Shown here: in pieces, positions 54,763 to 64,000 of the stretch
Layout of the letters: the number at the start of each line of letters is the position of its first letter
Numbering within the stretch: the stretch's first letter is position 1
Assembly (NCBI GenBank): GCA_003427395.1
Contig: BFEA01000391.1
Location: forward strand, 1,401,519 to 1,465,518
Direction of reading: 5' to 3'
Length of the DNA stretch: 64,000 nucleotides
Source: Chara braunii
Lineage: Eukaryota; Streptophyta; Charophyceae; Charales; Characeae
Position numbers and translations under genes: made by a program
Notes under the pieces: generated by a model
What the model was told of the DNA's origin: nothing
Seen by the model: only the letters and a program-made list of their open reading frames with translations
Databases searched by the model: none

Positions 54763-56316
54763 GGATGTTAATTAGCGACTCCCCTTCCTTCTTCCTTTTC
54801 TTTTCTTCTATCATTTGAGGCGTCACACGAGTCTGGTGGTTCCTAGCTTCATCAATTCTGATACTAGAGTCCATGACGAGCTCTGGGGGTAGATCGCCAT
54901 GAAACGACATCATGTTAGCTAGAAAGTGATTCATGCCTTTGGAAAAGGATTCTACTAATTCAGAGGAGTTTTGCGAAGTAGTATCCTCTTCCAATGGAGG
55001 CTCACTTGTAGAAGTCTCACTGAGCTCACACTCTGTCAGCGTCAAGGATTGCAGAGATAATTTAACCGTGACACAAGGGTCACTTGTTCCCTGTACTAGT
55101 TCATTAGGCAACTCTTCAATGAGGAAGTGAACATTCACATTAGCCTTTCTCTTCTTTTTAATCTTCATCTTTTCATCATGCTTAAGAGCAAGAAGTCTCA
55201 TACCTCCTGGATGCCTGGGGTCCAACTTATTCCATGAACTGTCACAGACATGACCCATTGCATCCTTCTTTGCCACCCCACTCCCCACATCCTCTTCAAG
55301 AGGCTTGCAGTAGGTGGTAGTGTGACCTCCTTCGCCACAATAGTAGCAGACAAAGTTCCTCTTATGACGTTCATCATACTTCCTTCTTTCTCTGTTTCCT
55401 CTATCACCATTCTTTCTATTCTTTGGGGATCTGGAGGAGTCTCCCCTCTTACCATAGCCTTCATTGTCGTCTCATCATCCTCTTCACTTTCGGCTTTCTT
55501 CTTTCCCCTGTCATCCACAGCATGAGTTGCAGGTCTTGCAGGCATAAAGTTAGCCATCACTTTGTGAAGAATATTTTCAGCATTCAGATTATTTCCTTTG
55601 TTCATACCATTTTCAGTCTCTCAGTCATTGGCCAAAGTACTGATCTGATCTAGTGACCATTTCTTATGAGAGACTGTAGGCAGAGTTCTCACAATTGCAA
55701 TCATTTGATCCCATCTGAGAGAGTAGTGTTGAACTTGATTGAGAACTGCTTGCCTTTCAGTATCAGTAAAATTTGTCAAAAATATATGGCATCTCTGAGC
55801 TTCGTCCAAATATGGAATTCTCCTTGCTGTTCGGATGAAGGTCTGAAGAAAGATATTCAAAGTGTCATATTTAGCTCTTCTGATGTTGAGTAAGTCCTTG
55901 GTTGTAGTTGGGACTGAGTTTTTCTCAAATTTCTTTTTCATTCTCTCCTTGACCTCTTCCCACGTAGTGGCACATTCCGTTAATTATTGAACTGACAATC
56001 TTGAGTCTGTATCACAGTAGGATAGAAGGTGCTTAAGTCGTTGTTTGTCTGTCCAGCCATAACTGAGACCGAATAATTCGTACTCATCCAAGAAATCATT
56101 AACTTGTGGCCCTCTAAAGCATGAAATTCTCTCATCTGGTCTCTTTGCTCTTGCAATGTCCGACCCTCCTTTGATTGTGTCAACTCTCTCGACCAATTCC
56201 CGTATAACCCCAACCAAGGCCTCTTCACTAGTCCCTGCAGAAGAACTTGGACTGCCTCGTCCAACCATTTTGACCATAGACTCTCTTGGGTATTTTCTTC
56301 TCTCGGTCTTTCCCAT
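54689..56316 (-). pseudogene. gag: Element G gag
   Basis: Gag starts at ATG 56316 (MGKTERRKYPRES) and includes FLDEYELFGLSYGWTDKQR, typical of gypsy capsid regions. In-frame TAA (55980-55982) and TGA (55621-55623) interrupt one frame. A shift near 55430 leads to a Lys/Arg-rich stretch and a CCHC zinc knuckle (YYCGEGGHTTTYC, 55307-55348). A long Glu/Ser-rich tail runs to 54689. It follows the small-ORF array and precedes the protease. Confidence 0.82.
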
Positions 56317-56388
56317 CCTTTCTTCCCTTGCCCTTCAATCTCTCACTCTTCTTGCAAGGGATACAGACTCGTTTCTTTCTTCTCTTGT

Positions 56389-56895
56389 CTACTTTACCCC
56401 TTGAGAGTTTTGTACATAGAGAGTATAAGCAATAATAGATTGGGTAGTGATCAAAGGCAATGCAACTCTTCTCAGTCTTCCAATATAATCTTCAATCAGC
56501 TCTCTCTCATCATCCCTACTCGGTCTTCTGTCATACCCTTTCATAGTACCCCGAATCATAAAATATCGAGTCAGGTCTATAATATCATAGTCAAATTGCA
56601 TCGCTTACAGCCCACTGGTTATCCTTGATGCAAGAGAGATTCGTTCCCGAGATGTGTGGTATGATACTCTCTCAGTAGTTCCTACTTTCACCACCTTTAG
56701 TAGATAACTTATCTCAGTCTGGTCAGTGACAATTCTCAAGGCAAAATCTCTCATGCGATCAAAGAAGGGCTGCAAAAACTCAATCTCATCCAGGGTATAA
56801 AGATTCCTGTTAGAGATCCGAAGAGTCTCTTCTACCTTGATTACCCTACCTTCCAACACAACTCCTAGTGTCAGTTTTTTAGTCAAGCTGGACAT
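56389..56895 (-). pseudogene. P5-P6: two beta-type domains in one frame, unknown function
   Basis: P5 (ATG 56895) and P6 are in the same frame, separated by one TAA (56605-56607). P5 has FFDRMRDFALRIVTDQTEISYLL; P6 has IGRLRRVALPLITTQSIIAYT. The two segments line up and share AL, then T or S, I and Y at matching places, so P6 looks like a duplicated copy of the domain. The P5 ATG lies only 2 nt after the stop of P4. Gag starts about 70 bp downstream. Function unknown. Confidence 0.6.
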
Positions 56896-56897
56896 TG

Positions 56898-57446
56898 CTA
56901 ATCATCATAAGCAATGTTTGAAAGGTAGATCTCAGGTTGTGCACAATCAGGTATCTCGAATCTGTGTTCAAAGGTACTCAAAAGTAGGGATTTTATCATC
57001 ACAGAGGGGTCCTTTTCTCTTGCTCTACCAATCTCAGCAATAGCTTCCAGCAGAGGCATCCAATCTCTCCCGTCTTCAAATCCCTTAGCAATTGAGAACT
57101 CAGAGAGTCTCTCAAATTGTCTTACTTCCTTTCCCTAGGTTATTTTCCTCTTCAACTTTTTCAGCCACTCTTTAGTTCTTATGAGACTAATATAAGCACC
57201 TGTCTGACACTTCAAGTAATCGTCTTCCTTTTCTAGGCCTGCTGGTACATAAATCCTTACGTCCAGACTGCTAGTACTCAGGAATTTGACCACTGGGATG
57301 TGAAATATTATGGGCCCTCTCACACAAGTCTCATATCTCAGGATCACAAAATGATTATCACACTCTACCACCTCATAGATTATGCCCCTCACAGTAGTTA
57401 TCCTTGGTACTGAGAGTATTTTTCTTTGGCGCTCTTCGCTTTCCAT
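56898..57446 (-). pseudogene. P4: alpha-type small ORF, unknown function
   Basis: ATG at 57446 (MESEERQRKILS). The first 103 codons contain VILRYETCVRGPIIFH and LDVRIYVPAGL, similar to the block YDVRIYVSKE of P2. An in-frame TAG at 57135-57137 is followed in the same frame by 78 more codons, including GFEDGRDWMPLLEAIAEI, which matches the C-terminal block of P1 (DGTNWLPIINMVL). The full protein would be about 182 residues. Its start overlaps the shifted end of P3 by about 49 nt. Confidence 0.62.
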
Positions 57447-57900
57447 GCAAATTTTATCATAGCATACCAATTGTCTCTTGGAAACGTGAGTCCCTCAACC
57501 GGCGGAGATGGTATCCCAACAAAGGTCTGACATAAGTACTAAAAGAGAAACTCCTTCCTTCTCGTTCTAATCTCCTCTTCTCATCATGCACAAGATTCGA
57601 CGCTCGTTGCCAACACGCACATTTTCTGCATTCATCAAATCTTTGCTTTGGCACATAAATCCCAATATCATATTCGTGAAGATTAATATAATAGCAAGTA
57701 AGGATATACAGACTGTCATGTTCTTGTCCTAGTTTCTTTATTGCTTCATACCTCACAATCTCATAAGGGATTATGACCCTACCCGCTATAGAATTAAGGG
57801 AATTTAACAGCTTATCAGATTCAACCTTACTCAACCCTTCATGACCTCTAATCAGTCTAAGCTTAGGTTTCTCTCTTAAGGGCTCATAGCGTCGACTCAT
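57398..57900 (-). pseudogene. P3: alpha-type small ORF, frameshifted near its end
   Basis: ATG at 57900 overlaps the stop of P2 as ATGA. The protein has LLNSLNSIAGRVIIPYEIV and YDIGIYVPKQRFDECRKC. The open frame stops at 57457, but a +1 shift near 57500 gives PSPPVEGLTFPRDNWYAMI, matching PTPPLPDMNLSKDDWFAVI of P2, to a stop at 57398-57400. The shift is probably an indel in this copy. Function unknown. Confidence 0.65.
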
Positions 57901-58391
57901 CTGACTCTTTGGTCTCGTTTCACTTTCTGGGCAAACTTAATCACCGCAAACCAATCATCTTTTGATAAATTCATATCAGGCAAGGGAGGAGTCGGAAATC
58001 CCTCAAAGACATTAAATCGAGTTGGCGCAGTAAAGTTTTTATTTTCCCTCTCAAATCTCTCCTTCTCTTTTAGTACTACCTCTTCAGCAAATCCCCAACA
58101 TCTCTCATACACTGCATCAACACTTCTCTCTTTTGAGACATAGATTCTTACATCATACACATCCAGATCCGTGAAATAGAATGTCAGTACATATAACCGT
58201 TCCTGTTCCCATCTGCTCTCGACCATCTCATATCTGATAGCCTCGTATGGAAACACCTCTCTTTTGCTCAAGGTGTTCAATGACCTCAGGAGACATTCAA
58301 CCTTCTCTTGACTTGGGCCTGAACCTCTCCCAAATTTTAACCTTCTTTGTCTGATTTCTTTTGCTGAAATCTCTTTAGTTCTCATGACCAC
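57897..58391 (-). CDS. P2: alpha-type small ORF, intact, unknown function
   Basis: This intact frame of 164 codons (or 162 from the second ATG at 58385) has all blocks of the alpha type: LLRSLNTLSKREVFPYEAI, LYVLTFYFTDLDVYDVRIYV, a charged helical middle, and LPDMNLSKDDWFAVIKFAQ near the end. It is the best reference copy for the family. It overlaps the end of P1 by up to 17 nt, and its stop overlaps the start of P3 by 4 nt. I know no family with this pattern. Confidence 0.68.
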   Translation of the reverse strand: MVMRTKEISAKEIRQRRLKFGRGSGPSQEKVECLLRSLNTLSKREVFPYEAIRYEMVESRWEQERLYVLTFYFTDLDVYDVRIYVSKERSVDAVYERCWGFAEEVVLKEKERFERENKNFTAPTRFNVFEGFPTPPLPDMNLSKDDWFAVIKFAQKVKRDQRVR

Positions 58392-58887
58392 TGATTCTTT
58401 TCTCCCAGGTCAGTACCATATTGATAATTGGCAACCAGTTGGTCCCATCACAATAACTGTCGGGTATATAAGGGATTGAAACAGTCTTGTATGTTACTTG
58501 CATCACACCCCATTCCACTTTCTTCTTTTGCTTGATCAAATCTGCCTTTTCGTCATAGATAAATTGGATCACAATTTTCCATAACCAATTAAAATTTTCA
58601 CCTTCGTTGCTGCCTCCTTCTTTGACGTATGGACGGATATCATAGATATCTCCTTCCAAGAAGTGGGTCAGCTCTACACAGAAGGTCGTGCCACGAGAGT
58701 GATAGCCCCAACAGCCTTCATATCTATATGGAAATATCCCACTGGTGGTAAGTTTGGTTAGGTCCTTCAGGGCATTGTCAACCAGCATTTGTCTTGATCT
58801 GATCCACCCTCTTCCTTTCAATTCTTTCATTATGTTGAGAGGCAATAGAGCATACCTGGTATCAAATGGTCCCAGTAGATGAGTCAT
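58375..58887 (-). CDS. P1: alpha-type small ORF, unknown function
   Basis: An intact frame of 170 codons starting at ATG 58887, which lies inside the last bases of P0. Blocks: ALKDLTKLTTSGIFPYRYE, FLEGDIYDIRPYVKEG, and DGTNWLPIINMVLTWEKRI at the end. It is similar by eye to P2, P3, P4 and the left frame at 41783-42336, closest to the last. It crosses the LTR edge at 58867, so its first seven codons are in the LTR. No signal peptide or membrane segment is visible. Confidence 0.66.
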   Translation of the reverse strand: MTHLLGPFDTRYALLPLNIMKELKGRGWIRSRQMLVDNALKDLTKLTTSGIFPYRYEGCWGYHSRGTTFCVELTHFLEGDIYDIRPYVKEGGSNEGENFNWLWKIVIQFIYDEKADLIKQKKKVEWGVMQVTYKTVSIPYIPDSYCDGTNWLPIINMVLTWEKRISGHEN

Positions 58888-59176
58888 CTTCGTGATAAGT
58901 GACCGTTACCCTCATACCCGCGGTCACTCCATCGCGTCTGCACCTTCTCTCCGCCCTGTTACGCGCCTCAGTAATTGCTGTCTGCAACCCCCTGTCCATC
59001 CTCATCTCCTGTTCACCGTGACCGCTAACATTAATTTTTAACCTCACTCCCTCAGTAGGCTTACCATATGTTAAAACAACTTCCACCACAGACCCCTTTT
59101 CGTCCTCACACTCCCACATCCACGAGTACCTTATGTACCGTGGTCTGTACCCACGCAGACCATTCCGATCTGCCAT
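58862..59176 (-). CDS. P0: first ORF, encoded in the LTR of G
   Basis: ATG 59176 is the first ATG after the LTR TATA box (minus TATAAAAG, about 59350-59357), about 175 nt downstream of it. The 104-residue protein has YSWMWECEDEKGSVVEVVL and a C-terminal part VTAGMRVTVTYHEDD, loosely like the beta type. The other LTR (46170-47833) has the same frame with a few residue changes, although its last codons differ because the neighbouring DNA differs. Its stop overlaps the P1 start by 26 nt. Function unknown. Confidence 0.58.
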   Translation of the reverse strand: MADRNGLRGYRPRYIRYSWMWECEDEKGSVVEVVLTYGKPTEGVRLKINVSGHGEQEMRMDRGLQTAITEARNRAERRCRRDGVTAGMRVTVTYHEDDSSTGTI

Positions 59177-60372
59177 AGCCACCCTTAGAATAGCCAGCCT
59201 CGACCCAAACACTAGCCGCTCAAATAGCCCACGCCGGTTGCCGGCCCTTACAGCTGCACCTCCCCAGACCTCAGACCGGTTAACACAGTACCAGAGGCAA
59301 CCCGTAGGCACTCACAGCTAAACACTGAACAACCTGCCTCCTCCTTTTCTTTTATAGGCCTTTCTCATACCTCGGCCTCTATGCTCTAAACGAGGAATTT
59401 AGATAATTAATAAAATAATTAAACCGATTGGTCTATAGGTGAAATTGGAGAGCCGGAGCTCAACGGCCGAAACATGAACCCAACGCCTTCAACCACTAGT
59501 TCCGATGACGAGACTACAGGTCCAAGGCGATGGTCCCATAATGAGATACGGACAAAAGTTCTCACCTCTTCAAAATGTATCGTCGGCCTATCACCACCTG
59601 GTACCCGTGTCCGATGGCAAGGAGGGGGCTTATGACCCCCTTCAGGGGTGATAGGCTTCCTACCGATGTGGCCGCGGGTCGCCCTCCTTTTGAGATCTTA
59701 CCGCACGGCGCCAAATCGGAATTCTCCCACAGACTGTATCCGCGCAAGGCTGGCCTACTCAGGCAGCGGACCACTGGCTCGAAAGGCAAACCGTTGGCCT
59801 TCCCGAGAAAGGACAGGCCAACAGGTAGAGAATCGAAAATAGAAAAATTAAGTAATAATAACAAAAATAAATGATGATGGCTGCGAAACGAGAATGAAAA
59901 TGAAAGCGTAAAGTCACAGTGGCCTGAAACCGCAGGATTTTCCCCGAACTAAACAATTTTATACTCGTCGTTTTATTATATTTTATTATCTTTTTTTTTT
60001 CGACAGTGACCTCTGCCTAGTGTACCTAACCCATAACTCAGTAGAGGGGCGCTCGGTGCGCATTTGAAAAGACTGAGCCTGCCCTCTCACCTCCATGTCC
60101 CAGGGCAGACCCGACGACTACCACAGTTACAGGCCGGTTGTGCTCTGCTGTACAGCAGGGCGCCGAGCCTGTGTGGACCTAAGGAAAGTAATGTAGCGCA
60201 CCCTTTTGTTGAGGGCAACGTCACAAGAACTGGTCCACACCGAGATACAGCCTGGATACCAGGAACAACAGAGGTCCATGACACGTCTATAGGCCGGAGC
60301 ATCGGAGCGAGGACCGGTACCAAGCAGGGACTTGGTACACAGAGGAGGGTCGGGACACCGCGCCCTCCGACA
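58867..60372 (-). repeat. Right LTR of G
   Basis: On the minus strand from TGTCGGAGGGCG to GGGACCA, 1506 bp. A TATA box GGCCTATAAAAGAAAAGG lies about 1020 bp from its start. No convincing primer site follows its end: the next bases read TTTGATACCAGG. The right edge of X coincides with its start, next to the target duplication ACGG. Confidence 0.85.
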
Positions 60373-60376
60373 ACGG

Positions 60377-61288
60377 CCGCCCTAATTGAAGGCGGCCCTG
60401 ACAAGGACACAAGAGGCATATTTTTGCTGGGTTGGACGCAACTGGGAAATCTAGGCAGTTGCGCAGCGCCAGTCGGTTGAGTGAGCCCGGGCCCTGCCTG
60501 CCTTTTTCCAAATGAATATGAGGTAGGCCCTGGGCCAGGTACGCGACATGAGCTGAACACAGGCCTCTGGCAGCTGGACATGGGTAACCACCCTAGGCCC
60601 TATGGAAGATTCCCCTGGGACAGGGCCTCAGCCACTTGGGGCCTACCGGAAGCTTCTGTGGCGCGGTCCAGGCTAGCCGGGCATCCACGACGGGCAACCT
60701 CATTCCATATAGGAAAGGGCCTGGCTGCGGGCTGGACATTCGGGCACTTGCTTAATGTTATGCAAGCGCTGCTGCGCTATCTAGCAAGCAAGAGCTGCTG
60801 CGCTATCTGACAAGCAAGCGCCCACGCGCTGACGGGCGAGCAAGGCATATGCAGACAGCCATAACTGAGCTGGCATGCGAGATGCTGGATGGGGCGCATG
60901 GTGGTCCTTGAGTGCATGTGGCATTTGTGTGGGGGATCGAGGTTGTGAGTGAAGCGTGAGACATACCTGGTGCTTGAGGCAAACGGCATTGGCCGAGATC
61001 TGCCCGTACTTCAGGAAGTTGTTGACGTCACCAGCGGCGTTGTAGATAGGCTGGATAGGATCTGCCATTCGCAGTCTGGCCGCTGAGCGCCAGATAGGGA
61101 GTCGACATTGGTTCATTGTTGATGATGATGAAACCATTGCCACATTGTCACTTGTGAGCTTTTCCTGTGCTCTTATTTGGTGGAACTCAAGTTGCAATTG
61201 TGCTTTTGGTTCGAGGTCACGACTATCGGGTTTCATGTGTATGATGCTGCTTGGTCTCTGGAATTCGCTATCGGTCATTTTCATTGCG
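60377..61288 (+). repeat. Element D 3' LTR, distal part
   Basis: It continues D's 3' LTR from CCGCCCTAATTGAAGG to about TTTTCATTGCG. It has ACATACCTG at 60961-60969, as in the 5' LTR. A local duplication of GCTGCTGCGCTATCT with GCAAGCAAG lies at about 60770-60815. Minor frames over it are not genes. Confidence 0.8.
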
Positions 61289-61916
61289 TTATTCTAAAGC
61301 GCACACGAATTGGTAGCTGGGAATATCGAATTTCTTTGTTTTTGAATTTTGAAAAAACAATTCTCATTATTTCAAGATTCCATAAATTTACTTTGAAAAA
61401 TCTCTCTTTGCAGTGAAGTTTCGGGATTTTATTCCCGAAAATCGAAATTCGCTGCGCATACTCTGATATGGAATTAATTCGGATTATAATTTTTTTAATT
61501 CGGAATTAACGGGACTTGCAGATTTTTTTATTTTTGCAATTCCAATGTGGTTCTTTATTTTCATTAAATAGTTTGCACTCCGAAATTTGTTTGTTTTTTT
61601 TTTCCAAAATTCTTTCTCTGGGGACTAGGGGCCCTGCTGAACTTGCAATCTCCAATTTTTATTTTTCAAAATTATTATTATTTCAGCAAAATTCAAACTT
61701 TTCAATTTGATTAGTGACTCATTATATGGGTGATAAGTGTTCCCCACCCACCCCATCTCTGTTGTTACACCCTTCTTCTACACTTATCTTCCTCCCACTT
61801 GTCCTCTTCTTCTCATTCCTCCGGAATTGGTAAGTCGCCACGTCAGCAGGCCATGTCAGCTTCCTGCGGTATATGCCACTGCTCACCCGCTCTTAGAGAA
61901 GCGGCATGGAGCAGCA
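61289..61916 (+). promoter_or_regulatory. AT-rich 5' region of element F with TATA-like box
   Basis: It matches 9084-9780 upstream of C's gag: GCGCATACTCTGATATGG, GCACTCCGAAATTTG, CCTGCTGAACTTGCAATC, and AAATTCAAACTTTTC before CATTATATGGG. It probably contains the promoter. The limits are uncertain. Confidence 0.55.
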
Positions 61917-63405
61917 GCAAGGAGAGACACCCGAGCTTTATGAGGCCCGCATGCTGACCTTGATGGCGGAGATCAAGCAATGGGCAGATGCGGCCACTGC
62001 CGCACGAAAGAAGAGGGACAAGGAGGCAGAGAACAACATCGCCTTGCTGAGAAACAGCGATTGGAGGACACCGAAGTAGCAAGGAAGGCTGCGGACCAAC
62101 AACGTCGACTACGCCAAGACCAACTCTTCGAAAACGAGGGGGAACTCGAGGTTCTAGCCGGTGAATGGGCGGTGGCTGCTAGAGAGGAGGATGCCCCCGA
62201 TGCTGTGCCCGGCCTTGCAAGCACATTCGAATATGTGACCAACTTAGTCGCCACATACACAGCGCAACAAGAGGACATTCTCTGCGTAGACACCTTGGTC
62301 AAAAGCAAGCTCGGCTTATCGCCGACCTGCTGTGCACAGGCTGGAACAACAGTCTGTAGCAGCCACAACCGCCGGACTCTCCAACTTGGCGGATCGCGTC
62401 AACGCCTTGGAAATTGACGTCGGTACGCTCAAGGACGGCGCTCCGCTGCAACAAGCGACGAATCAACGGTTTGACCAGCAGATTTGCGCCGCCACTGTGG
62501 GTCCTACTGCAGCATCGAGAGAGAGCATCCCGAAGTTTGATGGCGTGTCGATCGTCTGTGACGCAACGAAGACGGAACCGATCCCTTGGTGGCGGCAGTT
62601 TGAACCGAAACTGGAAATCCACAAGGTCAGCGACGCCAACTGACACACGTACTTATACTCCTGATCGGGGCGCGCATGCCAAGCATGGCTGGGCACTATG
62701 CTGTCCATGCACAATGTCGCAGTCTGCATACACAGATCAGTTGGCCTGGCCTCAAGGCAGCATGGCACAAGCGGTTCCAAGTGGAGCCTTCCCGAGCTTC
62801 AGGTGGCAGAGAAACTCCAAAAGTTTCATTTGAACAACCTGCCAAGCACTGATTAGATAACCGAGTACCAATGCTTGGCATCCATGCCCAACTTGACCTT
62901 TCCGGGCATCAAGCAGTTCTTCATCACAAGGTGTTGTCCGGCGTTGCAAAACACCTTGATGCAAGTTGCGGAGACGTTCACCACAAGTGAGGAGTTTTTT
63001 TACAAAGCCTCGCAGATCATTGTGACGAACACTGAAGCCAAGAATATGGGTCGTTCATTGGCTGTGAACCAGGGCAGAGATCAGCATCAGCCGAAAGTGG
63101 TCGTGGTGGCGGCAACAACGTTGACCAACCCTTCAAACAAGGCTAACTCTTCTAACGAAGGAGACAGAATGGCAGCTGTCCGGGATGGTGGCCGCCCTAC
63201 CAAAGGTCGAGGGCCCGACAAATCGAAGACACACACCACTTCATCCCCCGGGCCCGGACCAGCAGCTCAAGAACCTTGGACACATTCGAAAGGCGTCTAC
63301 CGCATCCATACAAAGTACCGATATTGTTTATGGTGCAACCGCCCAACGCACGAAACTGTGAAGTGCCACGTGCAAGTCAAAGGGAAATTCCCTTCGGGAA
63401 AGTGA
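61904..63405 (+). pseudogene. gag: Element F gag, broken
   Basis: It starts MEQQQGETPELYEARM at 61904. A small deletion near 62030 shifts the frame into a coiled-coil part (EEGQGGREQHRLAEKQ). Further parts are 62332-62643 (IPKFDGVSIVCDA, WWRQFEPKLEIH) and 62875-63405, which ends with an Arg/Gly/Pro linker and a CCHC zinc knuckle at 63325-63366. It is clearly homologous to gag of C. No protease is found after it. Confidence 0.82.
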
Positions 63406-63680
63406 GCACCACCCAAAGTGATGTGGCTGCACTCTCGATGCCTTCGGAACCGGTTGCTTCGCGAGCGACCTCCCTTCATTTCGAAGCACACGCAGAAGTC
63501 GACAGTCCTCTCCTTTATTATTTTTAATACGCTGCCCGACTCATTCCTTCATTGGGTTCTCACGCGCAGGGACAAGATGTGTGCGCAGTTTCTTACCCTT
63601 CTGGAGACAGCAACAATTTATTATCTTCAAGTGGTTCTTCAAGGGATTCGGCGCGCGAATTCAGCATAGAGGTCTTGGAC
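63406..63680 (+). other. Element F, part after gag, unrecognised
   Basis: Two overlapping frames (63418-63669 and 63552-63809) continue from gag, but no retropepsin motif is visible. The element may be truncated here near 63670 by the next insertion. Confidence 0.4.
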
Positions 63681-63913
63681 CCTATGTTGCACGTCCGGCC
63701 GCAGCCGGGGGGGGTCAAGTCGGCCGCGGCCTCGACCGGGTTCGGCCACGACCAACCAACTAAGTTTGGTGCAACAATTTTTTTCCCGTATTTTAGTGAA
63801 AAAAAATAAAGAAAAAATGGGCGTGTAGGGTTCAAAAAACCCTACACGCCTATATTTTTTTGGGGGGCATTGTTGTTTTTCATTGCGTAAAATGAAAAAA
63901 AAAAAAAAAAATG

Positions 63914-63949
<36 letters not shown>
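63681..63949 (+). mobile_element. Possible retroposon end with hairpin and poly(A)
   Basis: A GC-rich part is followed by an almost perfect hairpin, GGCGTGTAGGGTT and AACCCTACACGCC around a 5-nt loop (about 63819-63850). Two long A runs follow at about 63896-63949. Hairpin plus A tail is typical of the 3' end of a LINE- or SINE-type retroposon. TGTTGCAC and its complement GTGCAACA (about 63684 and 63766) form another weak inverted pair. No pol III boxes are convincing. Confidence 0.42.
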
Positions 63950-63950
<1 letters not shown>

Positions 63951-64000
63951 GTGCCCACGAACTGACTGGTTGGGTCTTGATCCACTTGAGGGTCTGATGG
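63950..64000. other. Window end, unassigned
   Basis: The last 51 bases after the poly(A) hold nothing I can name. Confidence 0.4.

Larger units (their letters stand above)
41189..60372 (-). mobile_element. Insertion X: 19.2-kb giant gypsy-related element
   Basis: It is bounded by ACGG on both sides (41185-41188, 60373-60376), and removal restores D's LTR exactly. Its ends read TGTCGCAC on the plus strand at the left and TGTCGGAG on the minus strand at the right. Inside are two 1.5-kb LTRs (46170-47833, 58867-60372), a full gag-pol on the minus strand, an array of small ORFs upstream of gag, and 5 kb left of the left LTR. Because the left end of X is not an end of either LTR, this is more than one simple element. 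Confidence 0.75.

Noticed and set aside
58850-58867. Primer site TGGTATCA on the plus strand at 58855-58862
   Set aside because: It is on the strand opposite to gag-pol and inside the coding overlap of P1. The match is only 8 bp and likely chance.
63819-63850. Rho-independent type terminator
   Set aside because: The hairpin is followed by A/T-rich DNA, but the context is a eukaryotic genome and the long A runs fit a retroposon tail better.

Overview
The window is plant-type repetitive nuclear DNA and I found no convincing host gene in it. Almost everything is nested Ty3/gypsy LTR retrotransposons in several families. Chromodomain-type pol ends, primer sites of the initiator-tRNA-Met type (TGGTATCAGAGC), a tRNA-Ser-derived SINE and heavy decay at Trp, Gln and Arg codons all fit a streptophyte genome. 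A charophyte alga such as Chara is my guess from the style of the gag proteins; that is inference. Two N-gaps (15805-15924, 46274-46433) and a single N at 17954 mark a draft assembly.

Layout: 1-1820 is unassigned, with a 252-bp tandem duplication. Element A (1821-9083, plus) is a family-1 chromovirus. Its 3' LTR is split by element C (9084-16285, plus, a second family) and resumes at 16286-16934. From about 17881 a gag-only element E runs to 22571. E's 3' LTR is split by the complete family-1 element B (22572-31257, minus, 4-bp target duplication ATTG) and resumes at 31262-31382. An AT-rich fragment follows, then element D (31874-41188, plus), a family-1 relative. D carries a SINE-like insertion in its RT and a 495-bp foldback-like insertion before its integrase. 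D's 3' LTR is split at 41188/60377 by a 19.2-kb insertion X (minus) and ends near 61288. A partial family-2 element F (gag only) fills 61289 to about 63670, followed by a hairpin and a poly(A) stretch.

Insertion X is the most unusual part. It holds two 1.5-kb LTRs (46170-47833, 58867-60372) around a gypsy element of a different clade (called G). G's integrase ends in a GPY/F-like module, with no chromodomain. Between the right LTR and gag lies a head-to-tail array of small overlapping ORFs (P0 to P6) that look like two paralogous domain families. The first ORF lies inside the LTR just after a TATA box. A second, separate pair of the same two domain types sits in the left 5 kb of X. I do not recognise these proteins.

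A second mechanistic signal is in family 1: at the gag/pol junction of both A and B there is an in-phase GGGAAAC heptamer, an 8-nt spacer and a 9-10-bp stem, with pol in the -1 frame. This looks like a classic -1 ribosomal frameshift site. All elements carry stops or indels, so none is likely to be autonomous today.
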